A stretch of 64,000 nucleotides of DNA from Chitinimonas viridis (GTDB lineage Bacteria; Pseudomonadota; Gammaproteobacteria; Burkholderiales; Chitinimonadaceae): the NCBI RefSeq assembly GCF_030409555.1, contig NZ_JAUFPU010000008.1, forward strand, positions 248,001-312,000, read 5' to 3'. Positions 8,203 to 17,236 of the stretch are shown piece after piece (position 1 is the stretch's first letter; each line of letters begins with the position of its first letter). The translations under genes were made by a program, and so were the position numbers. Under the pieces are notes generated by a model. It made no database searches. It had not been told where the DNA came from and saw only the letters and a program-made list of their open reading frames with translations.

Positions 8203-8901
8203 ATGACTCAGAGCCCAGGTAAAGACATAGACCGTGCTTCCTTAAGCCAGGTCTTGGCGGACGTGCATAGGCACTATAAAGATGGAGAGAGTTGGCTGGG
8301 CCATGGCAGGGGAGGCAGAGGAAAAAGATGTGCTCATCTGGATGAGTTGCTTTTACAAGGAGCAACCGAAGCGGCATTGAAGGCTGTACGTCAAACATGG
8401 AAGGATCATGTTTTTCACTTGATGGACACACATGGCTTGCTCGTTGAGAGCATTCGCAATGAGCAGAATGTGCCCATTTTCCGCTTCGCTCGTGACCAAG
8501 TCGCATTACCGGCAGGACTCTATCCTGATGAATTGTCTGATAATACAATTGGTATTGAAGGGTTGGCAATTCAGATCAGTGTTAATGCATACGAACGAGA
8601 TGGCAAAGCAAGGCAAGCCTGTATTGATCACTATGGGATGAATTGTTGGGTGTGCGACATAAATTTCGGAAAAAATTATGGCCCAGATTTTCATGGACTT
8701 ATTCATGTTCATCATATTATGCCTTTGAACGAACGTGGCGGCATAGCTTACACAGTCGACCCCGTTAAAGATTTAGTGCCGGTCTGCCCAAACTGTCATG
8801 CCATGCTGCATTTTTCTTCTGATATAAATATCAATATTCATAAATTGCGGGAGATCATGGGGAAGCAGCTAAAGCACCATGGTGAACCGCCCCAGGTTTG
8901 A
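8203..8901 (+). CDS. HNH endonuclease family protein, 232 aa
   Basis: The C-terminal 80 residues form an HNH nuclease domain: a first Cys pair in CWVCDINFG, the catalytic histidines in GLIHVHHIMPL, then DLVPVCPNCHAMLH with the second Cys pair and metal-binding His. The N-terminal 150 residues are of unknown fold and may recognise the target. HNH proteins of this layout (N-domain plus DFHGLIHVHHI-type HNH) are common as modification-dependent or phage-defence nucleases, but the target cannot be read from the sequence. The gene is AT-rich and monocistronic, starting at ATG 8203 after a weak ribosome-binding site. Confidence 0.8.
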   Translation: MTQSPGKDIDRASLSQVLADVHRHYKDGESWLGHGRGGRGKRCAHLDELLLQGATEAALKAVRQTWKDHVFHLMDTHGLLVESIRNEQNVPIFRFARDQVALPAGLYPDELSDNTIGIEGLAIQISVNAYERDGKARQACIDHYGMNCWVCDINFGKNYGPDFHGLIHVHHIMPLNERGGIAYTVDPVKDLVPVCPNCHAMLHFSSDININIHKLREIMGKQLKHHGEPPQV

Positions 8902-9481
8902 TGGGGCTTCTATCGATGCACAACGTCAAGCGCTGATCGACATGGGCGTACCGGATATTCCCAGCCGCTACAGGGCCTGTGTCGCCAGGCCAGTTGCCCA
9001 TCAAAGGCTGGACGCTGACCTAGGCCCCGGCCGCAAGCGGCCGGGCTCAATTGCGTGTTCTGAAGGAACTTAGCGACGGATTGCACCTCGCGGACCGGTG
9101 TTGCGATGGCCGAGTCGATCCCGGATGGTGTCGCCATTCATGGACATGACCTCGAACTTCCGGGCAGTGAAGACTCGATCCTCTTGAGAGGTCTCGCCAT
9201 CGGACAGCAGGTCGGAAGCCTGGTATCGGCTCATATGGCTAACCGAGCCCCACGACACATCAGGTGGTCAGGCACAACACTCTCTCTAGAGAAAGGTTTT
9301 GCCACCTCGGATCCCATCAATGTGCTTGGCGTATAGAGGCGACCCCCTCACTTCCTGCTCAATAACATTTATTAGTATTTGTAAGCATTTGATTTAGTTG
9401 CGCAAATTCACATTCCAATTCCTCGTGGTTTGAGTTATTTAAATTCAGATAGAAATCTCAATAAATGTTGGAAGGTTCAAA
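8902..9481. other. Gene-poor stretch with a strong hairpin
   Basis: No convincing gene was found in 580 bases. A 9-bp GC stem (cccggccgc / gcggccggg, 9026-9045) is present without a clear T-run. A minus-strand frame (9240 down to 9070, starting MSRYQASDLLSDGE) ends just before this hairpin and could be the remains of a small gene, but it lacks a ribosome-binding site. From 9361 to 9481 the sequence becomes very AT-rich, which fits a promoter region for the following genes. Confidence 0.35.
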
Positions 9482-9610
9482 ATGTCAGTGGATTCAATAT
9501 TTATTGCGAATGGCAAAGACTGCGGATATCATTTTGAAATTAACTATCGAGCGCTTTCGTCATGCCGCATCATGAGATCAATCCAGAGCAGATTTTTTCG
9601 GATCGGTTGA
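9482..9610 (+). CDS. Possible 42-aa leader peptide overlapping the next gene
   Basis: A short frame begins with ATG at 9482, six bases after GGAAGG, a good Shine-Dalgarno match. It encodes MSVDSIFIANGKDCGYHFEI and continues to 42 residues, ending at 9610. It overlaps the first 49 bases of the next gene, which lacks its own ribosome-binding site. This geometry fits translational coupling, where ribosomes finishing the short frame reinitiate. The peptide is not recognised and could also be fortuitous. Confidence 0.3.
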   Translation: MSVDSIFIANGKDCGYHFEINYRALSSCRIMRSIQSRFFRIG

Positions 9611-10008
9611 AGTGCTCACTTCAACATGATGAAGAGCGTATGGAATTACTGCTGCTGACACGCGCTGATGTTGAGCGTGAGATTGCTTCTCTTGCTGAGA
9701 AAATTCACAAGAAGCAGTTGGTGTTGACCAGCATCGATGAATTCGTTGCAGAGCTTTCAATGCCGAAGCCTGGCAGGCGTACGGCACCCGGGCTCGCCGC
9801 TGAGATCCGAAAACTAGCGGATGAGATCCTGACCAAGCGAACACACGTCAGCACGCATGAGATCGCAGATGCGTTGCATCAACGAGGACTGAACAACGAA
9901 ATGAGCGTGGATGCGTTACGCGGCCGCGTTTCTCGTACGCTATCCATCTATAAGGTAGTGAAGAATGACGGGAAGCGCGGATGGACATCCGCGGTGACTG
10001 CCGACTGA
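9562..10008 (+). CDS. Coiled-coil plus winged-helix-like protein, 148 aa
   Basis: Residues about 22-64 form a predicted coiled coil (EERMELLLLTRADVEREIASLAEKIHKKQ). The C-terminal half (HVSTHEIADALHQRG...SVDALRGRVSRTLSIYKVVKNDGKRGW) looks like a winged-helix DNA-binding fold. No named family is recognised. The layout resembles that of the 191-residue minus-strand gene at 11360-11935, on the other side of the transposase. ATG at 9562 has no upstream ribosome-binding site, so translation is probably coupled to the short frame at 9482. A DNA-binding or regulatory function is inferred from fold impression only. Confidence 0.6.
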   Translation: MPHHEINPEQIFSDRLKCSLQHDEERMELLLLTRADVEREIASLAEKIHKKQLVLTSIDEFVAELSMPKPGRRTAPGLAAEIRKLADEILTKRTHVSTHEIADALHQRGLNNEMSVDALRGRVSRTLSIYKVVKNDGKRGWTSAVTAD

Positions 10009-10090
10009 AAGGCTCAAGGGAAAATACGAGGAAAGGAGATCGCCAAACGGTAACACACAACATGTAGCACTGAGCCAGGCCAAAAACACA

Positions 10091-10130
10091 AAACCCAGCA
10101 CCCCTCGGCAAAGGGAAAGCTGGGTGTTTA
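10091..10130 (+). terminator. Terminator-like hairpin
   Basis: The inverted repeat acccagc (10093-10099) / gctgggt (10119-10125) is followed by gttta. It lies 80 bases after the coiled-coil/winged-helix gene. The loop is long (19 bases) and the T-run is poor, so termination may be weak. Confidence 0.35.
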
Positions 10131-10262
10131 CTTGTGTGCTTTCAGGCACCCATAGTATGTGTTCTTGGGGACCTGCCGTCAAGGGGGGAGGCACCCCTTT
10201 GCCCTGCGGTTCTGCCCTGGCCCTCTCATCTAACATTGCCTCACATGAGGCACGAGGGAAGC

Positions 10263-11363
10263 ATGGTCAAAGGACAAACACACATTCTAAAGCAAGCCCG
10301 CTGCAGAGATGTAACGGCTTGGAAGATTTCAAATCTAGATGAATCCGGCGCTTTTTTCTTGTTCGGAAAGCTGAGATGGGGAAGTCACGAAACAATGCCG
10401 TGTTTTCATTGCGGCACTGTTGATTCCCATTATTTCAGACCCGATCAATTTAGATATCGATGCCGACATTGTTGCGAACATTTTTCACCAACGACGGGCA
10501 CGGTTTTTCAAGACCACAAAATCCCTTTCAAGAAGATTCTGCAGGGTTGCATGGCTTTTATTCACGCAGCCAATGGAGTTTCTGCCCACGAGCTAGCTAG
10601 GCATATTGATGTTCAAGTTAAAACTGCATTAGTATTTTTGGGGAAATTGCGTGAGGCACTCTTTGCTTCGCGCGATCGGCGCAAGCTTCGCGGAGTGGTT
10701 CAAATTGATGGTGGGTATTTTGGGGGGCGGCCGCGGAGCAGGAGAATTCGCAAGCGCACTCCTCAGCAAATTCAACAGCATATTGAAGAGAAGCTAAAAG
10801 GCGATCCAGGCGGAAAAAAATTTCGATCCAAGATCAACATCGAAAATTTGGCCCGACTCAAGAATCGTCGCGTCGTGATGGTCTTGCGCGAAGTTTCTCC
10901 TGCGGAAGGGGTGGGCGGCGTGGCAACTGTGATCGCAGTAACAAAAAGCGAAAATGCGGAAGAGGCCTTGGCGCTTGCGTTGACCCACGTCGAGGAAGAG
11001 GCGCTAATCATGACCGATGAGAACGCTGCCTATAACGGACTCACGGCTGCCGGCTTTGACCACCGGACGGTCGTGCATTCAATCGAGTTCTCTTCATGGG
11101 ACGGCATCAACGACAACCAGTGCGAGTCCTACTTTGCGCGCTTGCGCCGCCATGCGATTGGCGTCTCGCACCGTATTGACCCCAAATACCTTGCTGATAA
11201 GGCCCAAGAGATGGCTTGGCGAGAGGATATGCGACACAAAACGGAAGGCGAGAAGCTTCAGCACCTGATTGCTGCCATCGCACAGACCGGTATGTCTAAG
11301 TGGTGGCGTGGATATCACCAAGGGCATCACCGGCCGGGCGAGATTGTCTGGTTGTTGCACTAG
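10263..11363 (+). CDS. IS1595-family (ISXO2-like) transposase
   Basis: This 366-residue protein has an N-terminal zinc ribbon (CFHCGTVDSH...FRYRCRHC) and a DDE-type core with Asp in VVQIDGGYFGGRPR, Asp in ALIMTDENAAYNG and the Asn/Glu motif DNQCESYFARLRR. These are the marks of IS1595-family transposases, and all three catalytic positions are present. ATG at 10263 gives the normal length; an upstream in-frame start would add an unlikely leader. No terminal inverted repeats are obvious. The stop codon overlaps the stop of the convergent downstream gene by four bases, leaving no room for a right end there. It may be a degenerate IS or a captured transposase. Confidence 0.85.
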   Translation: MVKGQTHILKQARCRDVTAWKISNLDESGAFFLFGKLRWGSHETMPCFHCGTVDSHYFRPDQFRYRCRHCCEHFSPTTGTVFQDHKIPFKKILQGCMAFIHAANGVSAHELARHIDVQVKTALVFLGKLREALFASRDRRKLRGVVQIDGGYFGGRPRSRRIRKRTPQQIQQHIEEKLKGDPGGKKFRSKINIENLARLKNRRVVMVLREVSPAEGVGGVATVIAVTKSENAEEALALALTHVEEEALIMTDENAAYNGLTAAGFDHRTVVHSIEFSSWDGINDNQCESYFARLRRHAIGVSHRIDPKYLADKAQEMAWREDMRHKTEGEKLQHLIAAIAQTGMSKWWRGYHQGHHRPGEIVWLLH

Positions 11364-11935
11364 ACGTCTGGCTCAAGCCTAACTGATAGGTCTGGGGTGC
11401 GCGCTGGCAGTCGCCAGCGCCCCTCGAATTGGGTTTTGGCCTCGTGAAGGCGCTCGACCTTGCCTTCATTCCACAATGTCCTTAGCCGCTTCCGTACATC
11501 CAGCTTGAGCCGTTGAAAGGATCCCCCCTCTTGAGGTAGGTGACCGTGTTCGGCGACGAAATAGGCGATCTCGGAGGTAAACACCCCGTCAGGTCTCCCC
11601 TGGGCAAGGCTTCTATAGATCAGGCGCGTCAGCTCACCGTGACCAAGGTGTCGTGCTGCTTCTTGCGTACGAATCGGTGGGATATGCAAAGGATCGATCA
11701 CGACCTCGTGCAAACTAAACGCAATATCGATCGCTTCGATGGCTTCTTCCATCGAACGCGCACGGCGAAGCGCGCTCTGGTGCTCCTCTCTCAGAGCCTG
11801 CAGACTTTCTTCCATCTCAATCACCCTACTACCTAGCGTTTGAGCGACCTCAGCCTGCTTGTTCAGGGAGCCCAACAGCCGTGCGCGCTTGGTAATGAGC
11901 CATTTCAACGAAGGTGGAATGTGGATATTCGACAT
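11360..11935 (-). CDS. Coiled-coil plus winged-helix-like protein, 191 aa
   Basis: Residues about 20-75 form a long coiled coil (LNKQAEVAQTLGSRVIEMEESLQALREEH). A helix-rich region with TQEAARHLGHGELTRLIYRSLAQ follows, then a winged-helix-like end (GVFTSEIAYFVAEHG...RLKLDVRKRLRTLWNEGKVERL). The order of parts matches the 148-residue gene at 9562-10008, although sequence identity is low. Similar orphan proteins occur across betaproteobacteria as uncharacterised ORFs. It probably binds DNA. It converges on the IS1595-type transposase gene, sharing the bases of the two stop codons (CTAG at 11360-11363). Confidence 0.65.
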   Translation of the reverse strand: MSNIHIPPSLKWLITKRARLLGSLNKQAEVAQTLGSRVIEMEESLQALREEHQSALRRARSMEEAIEAIDIAFSLHEVVIDPLHIPPIRTQEAARHLGHGELTRLIYRSLAQGRPDGVFTSEIAYFVAEHGHLPQEGGSFQRLKLDVRKRLRTLWNEGKVERLHEAKTQFEGRWRLPARTPDLSVRLEPDV

Positions 11936-12002
11936 GCTGCCAGCCTATCGAATACCCAGGCCCGCCATAATGGCATCAGCTACTCCATAGCGGCCAGTAA
12001 GT

Positions 12003-12033
12003 AAAAAGCCCCGCTTGCAGGCAAGCGGGGCTT
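12003..12033 (-). terminator. Rho-independent terminator, probably for the TonB receptor gene
   Basis: A 12-bp perfect stem, agccccgcttgc (12007-12018) / gcaagcggggct (12021-12032), is followed on the minus strand by a T-run (TTTTTAC). It lies 26 bases after the stop of the TonB-dependent receptor gene. Confidence 0.85.
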
Positions 12034-12058
12034 GAGCCATCAGTCAAACAGGATCGAT

Positions 12059-14647
12059 CTAGAAACCCAGTTGGAGGCTGAGGTAGTAGTAACGACCCGT
12101 TACATCATGCGCCAGGTCCACGTTGGACGAGGAATTGGACGCTGCAGCCCAGGTGGGTGCGCGGTCGAAGACATTGCGGACACCCAGTTCAACCTTGCTG
12201 TTCTTCATGAAACCGCCATAGCCGAACAACAGATCTGCTGTGGTGAAGGAAGAGGGCGAGTGCGGGGTCGATGCCGCAGCACTGGGGGAGAGGGTATCCA
12301 CGAAACCGGCAATGCTACGGACGCTGACCGAACCACTCCATGGACCGTTCTCGGCCTTGACCGAGGCCACATTGCGCCAACGCTGGAAGCCAGACAGGCC
12401 CACGTATTCCGCCAGCGCCACACCGGGCAGCGGCGACTTCTTGGCGCTGATGATGTAGTTCAGGGCGTTATCGACACTGATACGGGTAGCACCGAACTGC
12501 GTACGGCCCTGTATGTTGAAGTCGAGCAGCTTGGTCGAGGTCTTGGCCAGATTGGCACGCGGCAGGATGATGGCGACGGTTTCGTCGATCAGGCCATTGG
12601 GCAGACGGGTAACCAAGTTGGCAGCGGTACCGTAGCCTGCAACGGGAATGGTGGGGTTGCTCAGTACATCTTGCAGCACCAGAGTTTCGATCTGATCCGT
12701 TTTGTCGATCTGGGTATAGTCGACCGAGAAGGTCAGGTTCTTGATGGGTGCGAATACAAAGCCTGCTGTCTTCGATTCGGATTGCTCCGGCTTGAGGGAG
12801 GCGTTGGAGGTGCTGCGTGCTTGATACTGGCGGGTGACGCACTGTGCTGGTGTTTGACCATTGATGGCGCAACCCGTGAAGTCCTTGGCCGAGGGGAAGC
12901 CGGAGGTCTGAGTGGCATACAGCTGACGCAGCGTGGGTGCCTTGAAGCCTTCGCCATAGGAAGCACGGAGCAGGAACTGGGTCACGGGCTGGTAGCGCAG
13001 CGACACGGTGCTGGTCACAGGCGACTTGAACTCGGTGTATTTGTCCTGGCGTATGGCCAGGCCCAGGTCCAGGCCCTTGATCACCGGCACGTTGACTTCA
13101 CCAAAATAGTAAACGTTGTCGCGGCTCTTGTTCACCGTGGCCAGTTGCGGGTCCTGGAACAGGGCGCCGGCTACCTGCAGTGGGTCCGGGGTGTCCTTGT
13201 AGGTTTCCTCGAAGTAGCCCAGGCCACCGGCGAAGCCTACCGGGCCGGCGGGCAGTTCAAACAGATCGCCACGGGCAATGAAATCGATGCTGTCCAGCTG
13301 GGTCTCGGAGGTCCGCTTGGGGGCTTCAAGTATGCCCAGCGCCATGACATTGGCAGCTGTAAAGGTGCCGTTGAAGGGGTTGAGCGTACCATTGGCCTGC
13401 GCTGCGGCCAATTTGGCGGCATTGTAATAGCCTGAGCCGGATTCGGCGTACTCACTCTTGCCGCTGGCGGCATTCACTTCCCACTCGAAATCCTTGATGG
13501 AGCCGGACAGGGTGGCGGAGAGGCGAGTCAGATCAACTTCGATGTCCTTGTTGCGCATCAGGCCTGGGCCTAGCGGGCGTATGGCAACGGTCACGCGCTC
13601 GTTGTAGGGGTTGCCATTCTGGTTGGCATTGAAGGCCAGGGTCAGCGGGTTGGGGTTCAGGAAGTTGCCCGATTCCTTGTGCTTGTACAGCATATTGGTG
13701 CGCAGGTTCAGGTTCTCGCCGAACTTGACCATCAGGTTGGCCATCAGACCGACACTCTCTACTTCAGGCTGGATCTGGGTGGTAGAGTTGGGATCGAAGG
13801 GGCAGAACAGGCCGCGACCTACGCTGGGTAGCGGCACGCCGCCGGCTGGGGTATTGCCGGTACAGGTGGAGAGGGGCTGCCATGTGCCATTGGCACGCTG
13901 CAGGTTGCCATCCGGCGAGGACGCCAATCGACGGTCAGGACCACCCAGATGACGCAGATCGGCGGTGCGGGTGTTGTTCCGGTCACGCATGAAGATGTTG
14001 TCCACCTTCTCGTACTCGCCCGAGACCATCAGGTTCCAGCCCTGGGTTTCCAGGTTGCCGTAGCCGGCGGCAATGCTGGTCAGCAGGCGGGCACCGTCAT
14101 TGCGGCTGGTCTCGCCCAGACGGGCACGCAGTTGCACTCCTTCGAGCGACTTGCGGGTGATGATGTTGATGACGCCCATCACGGCATCGGAGCCATAGAT
14201 GGAGGAGGCGCCGCTGTTGAGGTATTCGACGCGCTCAATGGCCGACATGGGGACACTGTTCAGGTCGACAACCTGGCCTTGCTCCGGGTAGACCGGCATG
14301 CGGCGGCCATCGACCAGTACCAGGATGTCCGAGGTGGCCGAGAACGAACCACGCGCATTGGCAGCTTGGTAACCGGAGTCGGTGGGGCGCAGCGAATAGG
14401 TGGAGTTGTCGTCGCCGTTGATTGCCGGCAGCAGGCGCAGCACTTCGCCCGCGCTGGTGGCGCCGCTACGTTCGATCTGTTCACGATTCAGGGTAACGAC
14501 CTGGGTCGCACCTTCCGCCGCAACACGCTTGATGTTACTGCCCGTCACCTGAATGCGCTCGGTCTTGACTTCGTCTGCCGCATAGGCCGCGCTAGCGGTG
14601 GCCAAGCCTATCAGGCTGATTGCGTAAGCAAGTTGCTTGAGTTTCAT
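12059..14647 (-). CDS. TonB-dependent outer-membrane receptor
   Basis: This 862-residue protein takes up a substrate across the outer membrane using TonB energy. ATG at 14647, with GGGGAAG upstream, opens a clear signal peptide (MKLKQLAYAISLIGLATASAAYA). The plug domain follows at about residues 35-160 (RIQVTGSNIKRVAAEG...DILVLVDGRRMPVYP...SIYGSDAVMGVINIIT), then a long beta-barrel ending in YYYLSLQLGF with the C-terminal aromatic residue. The substrate cannot be told. The sequence belongs to the large group without a short siderophore signature, which in related bacteria also handles saccharides or peptides. The gene is monocistronic, with a terminator close behind. Confidence 0.9.
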   Translation of the reverse strand: MKLKQLAYAISLIGLATASAAYAADEVKTERIQVTGSNIKRVAAEGATQVVTLNREQIERSGATSAGEVLRLLPAINGDDNSTYSLRPTDSGYQAANARGSFSATSDILVLVDGRRMPVYPEQGQVVDLNSVPMSAIERVEYLNSGASSIYGSDAVMGVINIITRKSLEGVQLRARLGETSRNDGARLLTSIAAGYGNLETQGWNLMVSGEYEKVDNIFMRDRNNTRTADLRHLGGPDRRLASSPDGNLQRANGTWQPLSTCTGNTPAGGVPLPSVGRGLFCPFDPNSTTQIQPEVESVGLMANLMVKFGENLNLRTNMLYKHKESGNFLNPNPLTLAFNANQNGNPYNERVTVAIRPLGPGLMRNKDIEVDLTRLSATLSGSIKDFEWEVNAASGKSEYAESGSGYYNAAKLAAAQANGTLNPFNGTFTAANVMALGILEAPKRTSETQLDSIDFIARGDLFELPAGPVGFAGGLGYFEETYKDTPDPLQVAGALFQDPQLATVNKSRDNVYYFGEVNVPVIKGLDLGLAIRQDKYTEFKSPVTSTVSLRYQPVTQFLLRASYGEGFKAPTLRQLYATQTSGFPSAKDFTGCAINGQTPAQCVTRQYQARSTSNASLKPEQSESKTAGFVFAPIKNLTFSVDYTQIDKTDQIETLVLQDVLSNPTIPVAGYGTAANLVTRLPNGLIDETVAIILPRANLAKTSTKLLDFNIQGRTQFGATRISVDNALNYIISAKKSPLPGVALAEYVGLSGFQRWRNVASVKAENGPWSGSVSVRSIAGFVDTLSPSAAASTPHSPSSFTTADLLFGYGGFMKNSKVELGVRNVFDRAPTWAAASNSSSNVDLAHDVTGRYYYLSLQLGF

Positions 14648-14960
14648 GTTGATTACTTCCCCTGGGGTGATGTTGTGCAGAACCGGCCTTGTTGCGGTAG
14701 CGATCTGGCCATGTGCGCAGATGGGGTCTCCATCTATTTGTCCGTGGGCGTCAAAACGGCTCTCTGGCTTATTCCCACGGCAGGGGCATCCTAAAGAGAG
14801 GATGGGTATATTTACAACAATGTATCTGTACGGACGTGCAATTGTTGGGTTATGGAAACACTTCTGCAACAAATGGCCCGTTGTGCAACGATTTTTTACA
14901 GGTATGAAAAAGCCCACGCAAGGCGTGGGCTATCTGGCTTGCCATGCGCTTGGGTAGGGA
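14648..14960. other. Intergenic region between dapD and the TonB receptor gene
   Basis: These 313 bases hold the dapD terminator (14907-14931) and the upstream region of the TonB receptor gene. A possible promoter for the receptor reads TTGCAC, then TTGTAA 18 bases later, on the minus strand, but the match is only moderate. No gene is visible. Confidence 0.4.
14907..14931 (-). terminator. dapD terminator
   Basis: Stem agcccacgc (14911-14919) / gcgtgggct (14923-14931), with a run of T on the minus strand after the stem (TTTTTC). It lies 30 bases downstream of the dapD stop. Confidence 0.8.
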
Positions 14961-15785
14961 TCAAATACCGCGCAACAATTCGTTGATACCCACCTTGCTG
15001 CGGGTCTTGGCATCCACCTTCTTGACGATGACGGCGCAGTAGAGGCTGTACTTGCCGTCTGCCGAGGGCAGGTTGCCGCTCACCACCACCGAGCCGGCCG
15101 GTACGCGGCCATAGCTGACTTCGCCGGTTTCGCGGTCATAGATCCTGGTGCTCTGGCCTATGTAGACACCCATGGAGATGACGGCGCCTTCTTCCACGAT
15201 CACGCCTTCCACGATCTCGGAGCGGGCACCGATAAAGCAGTTGTCCTCGATGATGGTGGGCGAGGCCTGCAGGGGTTCCAGTACCCCGCCTATGCCGACG
15301 CCGCCGCTGAGGTGCACATTCTTGCCTATCTGTGCGCAGGAGCCGACCGTCGCCCAGGTGTCTACCATGGTGCCTTCATCCACATAGGCACCGATATTGA
15401 CGTAAGACGGCATCAGTACGGCGTTCTTGGCGATATAGCTGCCCCGGCGGGCCATGGCAGGCGGGACTGCCCGAAAGCCGGCGTGGCGGAAATCGGCATC
15501 GCTCCAACCGGCGAACTTGCTTTCCACCTTGTCGAAGAATTGGGTCTCGCCACCGTCCATGACGCGATTGTCATTGGCACGGAAGCTCAGCAGGACGGCT
15601 TTCTTGGCCCATTCGTTGACTATCCACTGGCCGTCTTTCTTCTCGGCCACACGCAGTTGGCCGCGATCCAGCTCCAGGATGACCTGGTCTATCGCGGCGC
15701 GCAGGTCTGGCGTGATATTGGCTGGTGTGATGTCGGCGCGGTTCTCGAACGCGGCTTCAATAGTGGCTTGTAGTGGATGGGTCAT
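14961..15785 (-). CDS. dapD: 2,3,4,5-tetrahydropyridine-2,6-dicarboxylate N-succinyltransferase
   Basis: DapD transfers a succinyl group from succinyl-CoA to tetrahydrodipicolinate in the succinylase branch of lysine and diaminopimelate synthesis. The 274-residue length equals the family norm. Conserved parts are visible: [47 protein letters not shown] and the left-handed beta-helix repeats [25 protein letters not shown] with [18 protein letters not shown] at 15785 matches the usual N-terminus ([17 protein letters not shown]). The gene lies 42 bases after dapC on the same strand, so the two make an operon for consecutive steps. It ends in a good terminator. Confidence 0.97.
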   Translation of the reverse strand: MTHPLQATIEAAFENRADITPANITPDLRAAIDQVILELDRGQLRVAEKKDGQWIVNEWAKKAVLLSFRANDNRVMDGGETQFFDKVESKFAGWSDADFRHAGFRAVPPAMARRGSYIAKNAVLMPSYVNIGAYVDEGTMVDTWATVGSCAQIGKNVHLSGGVGIGGVLEPLQASPTIIEDNCFIGARSEIVEGVIVEEGAVISMGVYIGQSTRIYDRETGEVSYGRVPAGSVVVSGNLPSADGKYSLYCAVIVKKVDAKTRSKVGINELLRGI

Positions 15786-15827
15786 GGTACGGGTCTCGAT
15801 GGGCTGGGGTTTGGATACGGTGGCGGT

Positions 15828-17021
15828 TCAGTGGGCGTAGGCAGCGATGCGCTGGGCACCCTCGATGCAAACAGCCAGGGGGGCTACCAGGGCAAGGCGT
15901 ATGCGCCCGGCACCAGGGTTCTGGCCATGCGCGTCGCGTGCCAGGTAGCTGCCGGGCAGTACGGTAACGTGGCAGTGCTGGTAGAGGTCGCGGCAGAAAG
16001 CCGCATCGTCGCCAGCATAGCGTTGCGGTATCTGGGCCCACAGATAGAAGGCAGCATCGGGCCATTCGGCGCCCAGTGACTTTGCCAGCAAGGGGACGAC
16101 GGCCTCGAATTTGGCCCGGTACTCGGCCCGGTTGGCGGCCACATGCTGTTCGTCACGCCAGGCGGCGGCACTGGCTGCCTGTACCGTGGCCGACATGGCA
16201 GAGCCGTGGTAAGTACGGTAAAGCATGAAGCCCGCCAGTATGTCGGCGTCACCTGCCACAAAGCCGGAGCGTAGGCCGGGGGCATTGGAGCGCTTGGACA
16301 GGCTGGAGAACATGACTAGGCGCTTGTAGCCACGCCCCAGCTGGTTCGCAGCCTGCAAAGCGCCCAACGGGGGGGTGTCAAACCAGATTTCCGAATAGCA
16401 TTCGTCGCTGGCAATGACAAAACCGTACTGGTCGGACAGGGTAAACAGCTTGCGCCAGTCATCCAGTGACATCACCGCACCGGTCGGGTTGCCGGGCGAG
16501 CAGACAAACACCAGCTGGGTACGTTGCCAGATGTCAGCCGGGACGCTGTCCCAGTCGGGCTGGAAGCGCTGCGCAGGCAGGCAGTTCAGGTAATAGGGTT
16601 CGGCACCGGCCAGCAGTGCCGCTCCTTCGTAGATCTGATAGAAGGGGTTGGGCGAGATCACGATCGGCTTTTCGCAAGCGCCGGGGTTGATCACCGCCTG
16701 CACAAAGCTGAATAGCGCCTCGCGGCTGCCGTTGACAGGTAGTATTTCGCTCGCCGGGTCGGGCCGGGCTATGCCGTAGCGCTGTGCCAGCCAATTGGCA
16801 ATGGCACCGCGCAGATCAGCCGAACCCAATGTGGCAGGATACTGTGCCAGCCCACCAAAGTGCGCCTGCAGGGCAGTTTTGATCAGTTCGGGAGTAGGGT
16901 GCTTGGGCTCACCGATTGATAGGTCAATATGGCGCAGGCCATCACCATGCTCGGCACCGGCAAGCAGGGCCTTGAGGCGCTGGAACGGATAGGGCTGTAA
17001 GCGGTCTAGCAGGGGATTCAC
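15828..17021 (-). CDS. dapC: Succinyldiaminopimelate transaminase
   Basis: DapC is a PLP-dependent aminotransferase that makes N-succinyl-LL-2,6-diaminopimelate, next to DapD in the lysine pathway. The fold-type I pattern is clear: NGSREALFSFVQA, VFVCSPGNPTGAVMS and FSSLSKRSNAPGLRSGFVAGD, with the PLP-binding lysine in SLSKRS. The GTG at 17021 is taken as the start because the family begins MNPLLDRLQPYPFQRL. An upstream in-frame start would add 21 unusual residues. Length is 397, normal for the family. The gene is followed by dapD with 42 bases between them. Confidence 0.93.
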   Translation of the reverse strand: MNPLLDRLQPYPFQRLKALLAGAEHGDGLRHIDLSIGEPKHPTPELIKTALQAHFGGLAQYPATLGSADLRGAIANWLAQRYGIARPDPASEILPVNGSREALFSFVQAVINPGACEKPIVISPNPFYQIYEGAALLAGAEPYYLNCLPAQRFQPDWDSVPADIWQRTQLVFVCSPGNPTGAVMSLDDWRKLFTLSDQYGFVIASDECYSEIWFDTPPLGALQAANQLGRGYKRLVMFSSLSKRSNAPGLRSGFVAGDADILAGFMLYRTYHGSAMSATVQAASAAAWRDEQHVAANRAEYRAKFEAVVPLLAKSLGAEWPDAAFYLWAQIPQRYAGDDAAFCRDLYQHCHVTVLPGSYLARDAHGQNPGAGRIRLALVAPLAVCIEGAQRIAAYAH

Positions 17022-17236
17022 GTGGTGGCCGCCATGGGGCTGAAAGCCTTCGATTATAGGGAGCTTTGGCTTGCTGCAAAACAAAGCCTGCGGCAGGTCG
17101 CGGCAGTCGTTACACTACGCATCCCCGTTGCATGCTTACGTCATGCTGATCTGGCCTGATTGCGCTGGATCTGAGTAGATGTGCTTGCACGGCAGATTGT
17201 GCTTTTTGAATAGTTGCAAAGAGGTTGGAGTCGTCC

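Noticed and set aside
9070-9240. Small minus-strand frame (MSRYQASDLLSDGE...)
   Set aside because: It has a hairpin after its stop but no ribosome-binding site, no family and AT/GC pattern like its surroundings, so it is only mentioned in the gap entry.
12032-13435. 467-codon open frame on the plus strand
   Set aside because: It is antisense to the TonB receptor gene, whose signal peptide, domains and terminator are clear. The frame is a by-product of GC-rich codon use.
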